From: an uncultured Eubacteriales bacterium
Lineage (GTDB): Bacteria; Bacillota; Clostridia; Christensenellales; UBA1242
Assembly: GCA_948695535.1 (NCBI GenBank)
Contig: CAPRTS010000007.1
Span: forward strand, 6,232 to 70,231
Direction: 5' to 3'
DNA length: 64,000 nt
Shown: positions 41,301 to 45,042 of the stretch, piece by piece
How positions within the stretch are numbered: position 1 is the first letter of the stretch
Layout: each line of letters starts with the position of its first letter
Notes under the pieces: model-generated
Told to the model about the DNA's origin: nothing
Databases searched by the model: none
Seen by the model: the letters and a program-made list of their open reading frames with translations, nothing else
Position numbers and translations under genes: made by a program

Positions 41301-43760
41301 ATTGACTTGCGCGAAAACACCAATTCGGCACAAGGACCCTTGCAGGGTGCGGCGCTGTATATTGACGCGGACGATGATAAATTGTTTACTACTGATGTCA
41401 AAGGTGTGCAAGAATTGGGCAGTGGCGATACTTTGGTACTGTACGAAGTGCCCACCGTGGACGGCGCCGATTTCAAACAATTGGCCAAAGATGACGATGG
41501 CAATCCGCTTGCCGGCCAATACAAATACTTCAAAATCAGTCGTCGCATCATCGAACAAGGTACCATGCGCTATACAACCACCAACGGCCGTAACGAATAT
41601 TCCGGCAATACGGCGGATTACTTGGAAGAAGCTTTGTGGTGGCAAAATCAAGGCTTTACCGAGGAACAATTTGACCAAATCAAAGCCAACGCGATGCAAC
41701 AATCGGTGCCGTACGCGGGGCAAGTCGTATTGACCAAAGAACCCGGTACTAACCATTACACAGTGGCTGACCGCGGGGTAGGCTTTGTGGTGGCCGACGA
41801 CTGGTACGCGAAAAAGGGCGGTGAAGAATATGGTTTCCGCACGTTCAACTTTACCACCACCGATTACACGAATATTGCAACCAATGCCCACTATACCACC
41901 TTGACCAACCAAGACACCGGCGAAACTAAACAATGGTGGTACAGTAACTACGCTGATTACCTTTTGTTCTGCGGCCTGTTGAACATGGAAAACACCACCA
42001 CGGGCAGCACCACCAGCGACATCGACAGCATCGCCGCCCTCGCCGCGCGTTTACCGTACCCCGATAATAACCAAACGATTTGGAACACTGCGTCGACGTC
42101 CTTGCCCGACCGAACCAACTACGTTAATTATCCGTTTGTACGCAGGACAGTTAAGGAGCTATCGGATGATTTGATTTCGGAAAATGATTTGGCCGCCGCC
42201 ATGGAATTCGGCAGTGACCAGGCCGCCTACCTGCAATTACTGGCGACCAAGCACACCACGGCGGATTACGTTACTTGGGCGTTTGACAATAAAACCGCGA
42301 CCACCTTGGATAATAAAAACAAATACTTCCGTATGAACCATTATTTGTATTTGCAGACCAAAAACAAAGGCGACGAATTAACCGGTGATAATTTAAAAAA
42401 CTTCGTGTGGGCGTTAAACCAAAATAACCGTGCCAAAATTTATTACACGGGCGTAACCCAAGAAAGCCGTACCGACGAATTGTTGGCCTACCGCGAAGAA
42501 TGGTGGAACCACGCCGACCAAGGCAACACGCCGTATATGACGTTCCGTGATTACCAAGAATGGATTAACGTTTACGCCCACGGTGACGAATATAAAATTG
42601 ACCGTGGTGAATTGGCGGAAGGGGAAGAAGCCACCGCGGAAGCGTGGTTGGATATTTACGCGTTCGCGGTTTGGAAACGTATGGAAAAATACGAAAATAA
42701 CGTCGAATACATCAACAAAGGCGACCAAAGTTCGGGCATTACCCAAATAACCAACCCCATCCTGAAACGACAAATCAGTACCACCGTGTTCCCCAAAATC
42801 GCCAGCAGTGGTAACGGCAGTGGCCCCAAACCGACCTTGCCCGTGGGGTACTGGTGGGAACAAGATACGGAAAAAGAAAAAGACGGCAGTGTCAAGAAAG
42901 ATAATGATGGTAACCCCATTTTGAAATGGGAAGATAAGGACAAAACGAAACCCGTCATGATCAAAGTGCCGGTGGACGGTGCCTATTATGGTTGGCCCGA
43001 AGATAAAGAGCCACCGAAGGAGCGCGTGCGTCCGTATTACGACCGTTACGAATACAACGAAAAATATTTGGAAGGTTACCGCGACGTTAACGACCCCGAA
43101 AACTTGCTGGCTTACACTGTATACGACTTTGACAAAGGCACCTTTAACCCCGATAATATTTACAGTCTGCTTTGTGATGATAAGCCAGTATGTAAGCATC
43201 CCGAACACGCCAAGTTCCAATCCGCCCAATGGTTGGGCCGTTACACCCAAACCACCTATGTCGAAAAACAACAAGAAAAGAAAGACGCCAACGGTAACGT
43301 GGTTAAAGATGAAAACGGTAAGCCGGTTATGGAAACCGTCATGCAGGAGAAGAAAGATGCCGACGGTAATGTGGTTACCGATGAGAACGGTAACACGGTG
43401 ATGGAGCCCGTCATGGAAGCCGTAGTTACCAAATACGACGGCATCGACCGCATGACTGACAAAGCGTTCACCCAATTGTACGTGCCGTTTGATTATTTCA
43501 AACGGGCGTGCCAAATGATCCAATCGGTGTACAGTGCCGATAACCAATACGCGGGCTACCACAACTTCATGCACTACTGGGCGAAAAACGGTAAATGGAA
43601 CTGGATTTGCTTTACCACCGATGGTGGTACGTTGGCTGATGACGATCCTGTTTTTGAACAAGTGGATTACACCTATCGTGCAACCAACTTCTGGAATAAC
43701 TTCGACCCCAGCCAAGGCTTACACGCGTTGGCGTCGTGTAATGACCCCATTAACTGGTAA
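23346..43760 (+). CDS. Giant exported repeat protein (6,804 aa)
   Basis: An uninterrupted 20.4-kb frame. The TTG start is chosen because GGGGG lies seven bases upstream. Layout: signal/anchor helix (about residues 6-30); beta-rich region with a calcium-loop-like DFDGDGIDD near residue 862; eleven copies of a 195-290-residue module between about residues 1630 and 4200, each marked by QAIGT or a variant and a later 'L-x-I-x-P-V-x-F' strand followed by 'HPE-x-P'; a GLUG-like beta-helix region (about 4360-5310); and a C-terminal region with repeated T-x-x-x-Y motifs and Trp/Tyr-rich helices. There is no LPxTG and no C-terminal transmembrane helix. It is flanked by a strong promoter and a strong terminator. 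Most likely a cell-surface adhesin or fibre; function unknown. Confidence 0.85.
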   Translation: MNKRRTRIIALVIMSLLAVVSVVGVIFAFNNSGTQHDAYGNIAVYVDKTDIELDIEVERDEDSDKKLRLADTPNRSTYLTITVGGLPDTADRGVTFNESSARSGVVSVALAGFDQKQGISRFLITGLNGGAPVTLRFTTRSGNQTIAVNVKVNLTAKDFRLSSGAYFGIRQNGAGLDFNKTSTLSKLDFYAHPDDTNQTYKPNNFPLQFALKENYAGVTLNDGVLKVNDDFVFDDATDGREIEVLAKLPTMTEMVSIPVYVFRPVDTIAVTTDAYVPTTTDENIYDLILNRAERSQANFTFALPANQGVVGENYNFKLTPQDTTMINVTNNGEGTGQYVLRAVGNAGRTAVRVTAYPRARMTVDGQLKDVWFNNPDTDANVFVEQMLYLRVRNEFIDQNETGGYVNWKLQYSKEQLSAFYYEGTGDGYTDQFTINTINTQPITYDNDIEFELVVKDASNQTTVFDKDTGLFNVLALSVYRDGVWQPLTSEQYIANYRDQFAVALLNNTESEKYLSGNVQGLWLRAKSVTPLSTSTDGNLRYATWDVPLVAFGAIDRFQISNLTTLDDGTTGVALVHHQGLNQVSAVTLDVYGLLANNDAFEYSEHWDVKAITINDNLPFTVTYADSNVVTSNGQHVAKRAYTFTLRKGTNVEYYNAYPVTFTYPNGISQTIYVKIFPTVTQLNMNVVSDNHGQIYRTIQDDNGYVKTVYVKQGATYRINVATADVSVGAYAEIGDQGEKSFDARELAEGCYTVPAYLHAYSDDVYVNHEQRFTVNFVVVAPVVNVAAPSTITLPGIGPSVPIKVAPTSGSEQYLHVDPVLQNENIDINRITTTEFTLSARYLKDEPITIGFRIYKQYNFGIDFDGDGIDDVFEIQYTAGNLVPITVTIANTNRFSQVIINEQGAVRTEKGIGKYIELVSKPLPETPVSVKVTTLGTSSCDEIGFTFIKYQNGKFDITDRLDNINVITAAEVQGNSLLLTPKAEIRSMGIYALLVYTKDSLRLGATVTGKVVEIPQTYEIVPLYIGTQEEIENVIGELKDGIIHDGNSGQLNDLGGYNWVMAGEKPYHAALFYTVEGTEYSSNIKANRYYLDDLELVLGSDEKWQQALCFEEYEFHKFVNNVEIKDLNDEEKISREGLSKKTIRKYFQVGDYSYAGHEVYYLLSNGNGVNLYFYVAESIKHFDVRLTVDGSSSIVAEKSLTTGSMNSELAISTVKVQRGRPFRLVGETDASVNSFWQIDPSVIDNPAGPSYMGGSYQFMPYLEFDDGGGAKERFNLTVLQTLVKVGITGGVQYLSLAQSGNTLDGVTTAVYNATVLTDQSWDKNILNYVLDYNGVRYQLFENAVGDIITDEVLMEGGNAAFYFKLIPTKGKLDINTNYYTHYLRLEVAIILKSAATNPFANVSGARLILQENLSGSTLEGSKVAREVSAGLNVVRQGITNVSMAHFANITVDTNTGNISLPESQSNTNIIYVDNSVVGGILTVHPSPYYLDVDSIAVECVKPVEVTKQIGTSLDGVAVMGTARYSIGFMQLVYNTDEQVYQNFLSGTSPKMVSTWSKKDGYQWNGRYYFRTYLRCDGQADAAIPDGAEFKIAVTITSEGYQRITEQMTIYAKYKDGIVITPDDNGTAYPISTMVQTNYQAVGTSAVYDIAFPAGYLPNYLGYSIYGDGKDYATVEVDALNKTVRVRLASDVSLINKTIEIRFPYRAQGDFVNPYLSVVIVPVYFQFTGLSVANHIETPVILLADESPDSLTYRVIANYDSSLAVITSRLSDFNGNLGTKRPNELLQFTDEGHGKRTVRFSYSYVNGIPVIMRDGELVYEQTIYYEVAESRDILERTVYLAIGCTETYDFEFDPLRKQIWRVASRSGAATDLWDVNMRNDNSGIFTVSLNNEANGGLDLINAPLTLEIGPRTSSQVDLRLHIVPVYFTFNGFKTLDYPVDPLIALSQPFTVTLAADNVVTAGGEKAVTALAEFNADLLQAQEDADKNLVNFARVPNEEGIINFDFDETTRALSRNDLNNPITATTHLQASATIIYRDGRPELNKNGQKMTTYFVVKTYGSNPDGGNENENPLEPQPSSRYRKVAQAIGTSVTYNIALKDVTFDTVLDCSETSNTTNPKPWSSDSKWTAKLSGNKIIVDLQPNTDLFGLTLVINVYSAEDNTTPVYTLNIVPAYFTVENLVAVGHADENPLQIISPETIDTLRVDFESVYGNLDYPYLDKIAAFRETLLHTELLTRIADGGLLTLLLGVRYNNGEPEIVSRANSSALTVQSTYRYELLANGPKVATLAQAIGTTIQYDRIPYGKTIRSISRCYYDPDNREADEEGYVELTSRYDADKPYTQWDAYISNNDSRLFQVSLANTTDLFNYRLKVEVYTVGGKGTSTPDCKLYIIPAQFVLSGLAVDGQSGNEIWFVADSTPVDANALINNISYVGVVDSRNLNGSNIAGLLTKFNTEQLRQKADLLERNFDSDATTGKLTTTMYLKYVNGEPTLVATKNEADICLPTDFTYQIYGPSEYNPNYPNLPTGPRTRSEVQAIGTTVRYHIDLPTGQLIDKKTLEDSSLEDSSADKLWTATWEDEELVVTLKPNTKLLNNTIKLSFYSMLDHSANAYLFELTIRPVLFEVVGFTIADHPEQPVTLLSADDKANLAAVVKHMDIYQTNGDTTYNAAVSFLRQQLAKFNQQTLASYVKNGNTQFWQVDDEYDSNSNFGYLTFRAAINYNDRNQPRLVNIDSNPLSVVESTVAYQMVASADEIGSTAAYYQAIGTTEFYPLPASVLQNNRFKAVSGSGASVDASGTKITATYWQASIVNSGDRYAVKVEFNATQYGTALLGTDIILEIVDANPNHVFTLQIKPVYFVVEGFEVVNHPERPLWLLTSPETTENVSSLRFNAKVRRSYAPDLQADIDVALNVFNNKLQNDWYNDLEISAVGGEYLLVRGAVAYNTETIGEQLGDGSANLVPIVTTGLERIPLIRSIFQYKIYNNSGTQLPDTGIVYPTGTRTRTVAQAIGLTNNYTIDLADLPNFGTAHLTLTEERQDGTKSDWTATSGWQVTADGNSLTVSLAAASDLLERTLVITISYNADYYNPAYVLKIKPVWFKVVDIAMQDHPESPIIVDDLNNYARPIFVPVVEYAPELTDEVSPKVTAFVKKFTNNMTSVLTTSRRGSDGKTEYIRCTAFVGYDYPDVTNEDETLRHDGVYLSNNIVDRLWRVFTVQQKDEGQLTPKPAKTVVQGIGSTKEYYLELSKSVNNGTYPSNDGKATAVVKGDQTTVTLAADTDLIGRTLVFDLGGAFDLKITPVWFEVKKLEVVGHPERPVWLFSPATTASLNYRAVTNAIPAELGIEEKIAAFNTNLNAQRATLVSESVSDKYITINAAVDYVDGLPTLVRIGGDLSNVVETVFEYYVWADSREPTPEHPAVIATTKVNQIIGGSKTYTLQNIQGKVYYQWLWVEGAGQLKQANNGSFVQYEGVTVNFDVTKNLFTVAIAADVNYLLQPIKINLPYLVTVDKQEVWYTHCLEITPLLLEVYGWQIKPDATAPIAAYECVGDYLKLNIQNLPLNANFVPKVNYSSAAELAPEIEQALAALQEQIDADLTLLNWQYQGDYVQISANNNKLVVMQNTTETQNTAVDLTGRIVYENGRPTAEKDGGISVANQVMVSTGNPQPWPPEEPLVGHQTINRQAIGTEYIYHLDFVDADYLLNDAQQPYLDVQYDQMRIMCDGVVLNPQKDYTTDNDDADDNRFVIDGEYDLLTVDYDADAQNVIVDLAAVLALTTHSLTIDIPYKVDTNYLDPDSKAPVYATKYYRLAIDPVSYLLNGFTLVGHVNNYVALNDQDVQVTLQADVTRTDRATNAVRNSINMAIDNFENQLKTMLQNQNLDDAWTITNLDGTVNNYIDIVTLGGSLWLQRTAPVTASHRVTTRVYINYQDGRPVLSEASKAELYFDVEILVDTDAKDVEFFPGLDDVKEGERREFQQAVGTSKTYVIDKTANATETLYFKWLTVKNGGPKRDAKNYEFFDMQITGGSNYGEIVVTFKPQVRLLINPLEILIPYAKYQTADGQEGDVVWYYYALVIKPVLFEVTGWGVENEKGEVVDELIIDDSAVELKFVPIIRSAPLDNQTFVDDPSDPNNAETSELIFISNSIRNLKKQINDYNAAVADKYTYLVINNYPEENHQINYSLYRDEGAQKTYLIRDVNEDTYTTIDLSATISYQVNSFDTSAADGVHAVVGYDDLNNGIRVSSSVTIKTTDRTKAGNENLMVITQDNAKVLESLAPDTDYILMEDIHLSRVSASGWQPAVFPTNSTLDGNNFKIYLDAGFDLSKTPGNIGLFESIPNGSVVKNLQVVIPQGTSFDKARTLEVDLTDYNEGAVNIGLLAGTNNGLITNCAVLSDWQFVQDLSNVINPLSGNKFTSNLQFNMEGYLFGTVSYDGVEDTYFFETSINSNQEITIERVYNRYGYRLIKNGANKWVEYVDKYNNNIEFITPDTTSVARYDNYSAMMSDGSAAARVLVKGTNAKLDVTLGGLVGTNARMVTNSRVLIDVELTDLNNGADNVDDAISANSAIVGGFVGNNGKTGTITASFFRDGNVINNANVSTASDNPICYLGGFVGYNQGKILQSYAMGQSTNRDNKANINFTSLAGSVKTSRNSLGGFVHQNDGTVTDCLVNMLIDKGGLAGFAGGFVYRNTTNGKITNCVENNVLYFVAEDASGALYRPFIALNANMTVDDAKAGTNTVLTNLQNLYYAGNLSGTGASQFLAPGVLTQLADVNDPNANSRKYNMVESYEGFSIGENNNADWYITAQNTIWMMTDLGPMLRTPNDIAISYRKTIAQSSPYLFAPGTARNPYLIWQKDQFRSYVYAATPSATKADKTGAKQNVDANRQNNHLRLVDDVTLDGIQDTYKITYTGTFEGNGLTLGGIGLPSVATTLVTAGLFGKTEYATIRNINFTFNNNINSTARYVGGIAGISINTNYVDVNLNGSSSTILGANIVGGVAGLMVVNDYHVENYNINSSISVRANYSEGITSPGSSRFTSGEEYVRQTLYSRVEYHRSPREQAFGTAGGVFGFVTANPNNYKVFDNDGNASIKPRKAESRYETLDEAVTLTSFNTDATMFMRDRNGNAIDDTGIYYTDQIVLRNISGKVGDIAANVAGGLIGIMDETIELHEPTVASLNKLTGKYYLGGVVGINLGKISGGTIGQIAADGTVNSLPLNVNSSVTGSYIYRFDSNAANPKHYWGMTVGAVAAYNNGLADNNNSGTIENVNVNVNMLNGSAQKIYVIGGVIGEAGTYSTISNTVNNIYATGANTVMFSASEFNKIGFYVGKIVGRAVIDPNNVRSNMVMMPASVDIVYQDCYVSLTDFATPNYKVNNVYTNAFGIQADENGNSITHKVQTMTMDEYQQYIVDSLVRGNATIAQLVTALEPWYRSLPTYIVNTTINGKNVFVEKLTALAYTEFVNWLTVNKVFDRFTAYKYNGVDNTGATVTKNRLLNDYCAYVEYCAIGKVDEGEVWFNENLVACRNQRYQLAEEFFAYKSQAADNSTQYPATIRFTWQQYENYRYLLASLNMKQNEYYKRTYGDEILKYDADLGYLSSWLANKDLPELGATDDYGTVKLTDGYADLQALLNHMVTENADGTVQVVNRFTEKDPLQAYMNYITDGYTYRRTLGSLTENITHEQYGTRGSGWYMTLKQYFHYVNDIAGETYGDRDHQGKYDVDLIADYLYSSYTLNQAASPAITLDEYMVFRIDEAPILRQNELEWVEKGHQKGGVTVSLVGALTMPEWGLTDTKEEAWQALLADTENVKLVAENGEIVYTNNQDGAAARKVWAYQTAYTAARAQGIDIIKYQEMCRLGGSLYELTHSKKEDGVTLRYATVDEYLFALKVPQYGWSDAQSAFISGTFGIENIRYALSATYYGNILQQTLDKVMAIKAENNPRLKHKFQNKAEGWVWYYDDDNNDSLDSGVGVKDRRGTWQLIAADNFHNGDGEVYEYVNPGQAIDLRENTNSAQGPLQGAALYIDADDDKLFTTDVKGVQELGSGDTLVLYEVPTVDGADFKQLAKDDDGNPLAGQYKYFKISRRIIEQGTMRYTTTNGRNEYSGNTADYLEEALWWQNQGFTEEQFDQIKANAMQQSVPYAGQVVLTKEPGTNHYTVADRGVGFVVADDWYAKKGGEEYGFRTFNFTTTDYTNIATNAHYTTLTNQDTGETKQWWYSNYADYLLFCGLLNMENTTTGSTTSDIDSIAALAARLPYPDNNQTIWNTASTSLPDRTNYVNYPFVRRTVKELSDDLISENDLAAAMEFGSDQAAYLQLLATKHTTADYVTWAFDNKTATTLDNKNKYFRMNHYLYLQTKNKGDELTGDNLKNFVWALNQNNRAKIYYTGVTQESRTDELLAYREEWWNHADQGNTPYMTFRDYQEWINVYAHGDEYKIDRGELAEGEEATAEAWLDIYAFAVWKRMEKYENNVEYINKGDQSSGITQITNPILKRQISTTVFPKIASSGNGSGPKPTLPVGYWWEQDTEKEKDGSVKKDNDGNPILKWEDKDKTKPVMIKVPVDGAYYGWPEDKEPPKERVRPYYDRYEYNEKYLEGYRDVNDPENLLAYTVYDFDKGTFNPDNIYSLLCDDKPVCKHPEHAKFQSAQWLGRYTQTTYVEKQQEKKDANGNVVKDENGKPVMETVMQEKKDADGNVVTDENGNTVMEPVMEAVVTKYDGIDRMTDKAFTQLYVPFDYFKRACQMIQSVYSADNQYAGYHNFMHYWAKNGKWNWICFTTDGGTLADDDPVFEQVDYTYRATNFWNNFDPSQGLHALASCNDPINW
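28257..36060 (+). repeat. Eleven-fold QAIGT protein module repeat
   Basis: Module markers start at nucleotides 28257 (QAVGT), 28858 (AIGCT), 29592, 30201, 30936, 31618 (QAIGT), 32349 (QAIGL), 33023 (QGIGS), 33606 (QIIGG), 34368 (QAIGT) and 35247 (QAVGT). Spacing is 583-879 nt. Each unit ends in a conserved strand ('I-x-P-V-x-F-x-V-x-G') and the phrase 'G/D-HPE-x-P' in most copies. DNA identity between copies is low by eye, so the copies are old rather than recently amplified. Confidence 0.8.
36430..39400 (+). repeat. GLUG-like beta-helix repeats in the giant protein
   Basis: At least ten phrases of the form 'GG-h-V-G-x-N-x-G-x-I' occur, for example LGGLVGTNARMVTNS, VGGFVGNNGKTGTIT, LGGFVGYNQGKILQS and LGGVVGINLGKISGG. 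This is the pattern of GLUG-motif repeats found in bacterial surface proteases and adhesins, usually forming a right-handed beta-helix. Confidence 0.7.
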
Positions 43761-43795
43761 CCCGTGGGCGATTAGCCGAGTAGGGCAGTACCACT

Positions 43796-43827
43796 AAAAA
43801 AGCAACGCGAATCCGCGTTGCTTTTTT
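43796..43827. terminator. Bidirectional intrinsic terminator
   Basis: GCAACGCG (43802-43809), loop AATC and CGCGTTGC (43814-43821) form a perfect 8-bp stem. It is flanked by an A-run upstream and a T-run downstream, so it can end transcription from the giant gene on the plus strand and from the lipoprotein gene on the minus strand. Confidence 0.93.
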
Positions 43828-43849
43828 AATGCTTAGTCTTACACAACGA

Positions 43850-44839
43850 TTACATCGTACGGTCGTCAATTTGTTGCACTTGGTGGTATTCCACTTCATT
43901 TATATAAGCAATAAACTCATGGATCTCAAAGCAACCATACTTACCAGCCAAAGCCTGGTAATTATAGTTCCTTTGAGAGCCAAGACCGATGTTGCCAACT
44001 TTGGCCGCGGTATCGTGTAGCCCGTGCAAACTTTCGTTATACAAGGCTAACTCAATAGTTTTTTTAATTAAGGCGGGGTTAACGTTGGTCGTCTCGCCAA
44101 TAGTGCTTAACAAATTATCCATCTTGTCGCGAACAAAATCACCGTTCATAGCGTCGTAGGTTAAATCTGTTCTACTTAAATGGCTATCAAAAATAGAACT
44201 CTTGGTTAAATCGGTGTCAAAATCTTTACTATTTTTGTAATTGCCTAATGATTTTTTGTAGGCATCAACCGCCAAGTATTCGTAACAAGCATTGAAAGCA
44301 AAGAAATCTTTATCGTCAACAAGTGAATCGCGCAAAGGGTACATAATGTTGGCGTAGGCTTCGTAATTGTTTTTAACATCATCACCAACATAGGTGGTGT
44401 TATTGTTTTGGTTACGGCTGTTGGCCAAATTTTGTTTCATCAAAGCAATGTATTCGTTTTCGTATTCGTTGTCCAAATCGTTTTGCAATTCGGCCACCAT
44501 TTTGTCCATGATGATTTTCGCGTCATTGTATAATTGCGGACCTTTGGCTTGGTCGTCGGTTCGGGCAAAATCAATGTTGTCCGGGGCAAAGGCGATACCG
44601 CTGTAATCGCTGATGTTATATTGGGCACGGATTTCGTCCGCGGTCATGTCCTTTAATGTTTTTGTCTCTTCCTGAGTGTGGTCTTTGTCGGGGGTAGGGT
44701 GGTATTCTTCTTCCACGGTGCTGCCGCCCGCGTTGTTACCGCAACCCGCGGTACCCAGCATTAACGCGGTCGCCAAAACGCCCGCTTGTAATCCTTTCGT
44801 AAAATATTTTCCTAATTTTTTTAATTTTTGATTTTCCAT
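43850..44839 (-). CDS. Exported lipoprotein of unknown function
   Basis: About 329 residues. A signal peptide with the lipobox LGTAGC is followed by a charged linker (VEEEYHPTPDKDHTQEETK) and a mostly helical domain. A longer frame reaches 44902, but a near-consensus promoter (TTGACT, 17 bp, TAAAAT) ends seven bases before the ATG at 44839, which also gives a normal-length signal peptide. It is convergent with the giant gene across a shared terminator. No family was recognised; partnership with the giant protein is only a guess from position. Confidence 0.85.
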   Translation of the reverse strand: MENQKLKKLGKYFTKGLQAGVLATALMLGTAGCGNNAGGSTVEEEYHPTPDKDHTQEETKTLKDMTADEIRAQYNISDYSGIAFAPDNIDFARTDDQAKGPQLYNDAKIIMDKMVAELQNDLDNEYENEYIALMKQNLANSRNQNNNTTYVGDDVKNNYEAYANIMYPLRDSLVDDKDFFAFNACYEYLAVDAYKKSLGNYKNSKDFDTDLTKSSIFDSHLSRTDLTYDAMNGDFVRDKMDNLLSTIGETTNVNPALIKKTIELALYNESLHGLHDTAAKVGNIGLGSQRNYNYQALAGKYGCFEIHEFIAYINEVEYHQVQQIDDRTM

Positions 44840-44846
44840 ACTTCCT

Positions 44847-44875
44847 ATTTTACGCTCTTTCCCGCCAAAAGTCAA
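44847..44875 (-). promoter_or_regulatory. Promoter of the lipoprotein gene
   Basis: TTGACT (44870-44875), a 17-bp spacer and TAAAAT (44847-44852) on the minus strand; the -10 ends 7 nt before the ATG. This is one of the clearest leaderless-type promoters in the window. Confidence 0.75.
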
Positions 44876-45008
44876 GATAAATCCGCTAAATTCTTTTGCC
44901 AAATGTTACCAACGACCGTCGTCCGCCGACCGTAAACCTTTGACCCACAAAATACAGTGGCTATTATCCTTGCTTAACCACATTTTGCGGTGGCGGTGCG
45001 GGTTTCCC

Positions 45009-45037
45009 TTGTCCAAAGTGCCAAAAAGCGCTATCAT
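45009..45037 (+). promoter_or_regulatory. Promoter of recD2
   Basis: TTGTCC (45009-45014), a 17-bp spacer and TATCAT (45032-45037), ending 5 nt before the ATG. A second possible promoter, TTGACC-16-TATTAT at 44940-44967, lies upstream. Confidence 0.6.
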
Positions 45038-45042
45038 ATTTT

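Noticed and set aside
41187..41933. 248-aa minus-strand open frame
   Set aside because: A shadow of the giant gene in the same codon-shifted region, with no family match.
42414..43715. 433-aa open frame on the minus strand inside the giant gene
   Set aside because: It lies fully antisense to a well-supported frame in the GC-shifted region, and its Val/Phe-rich protein is the mirror of Asn/Asp/Lys-rich codons. It has no promoter or Shine-Dalgarno site.
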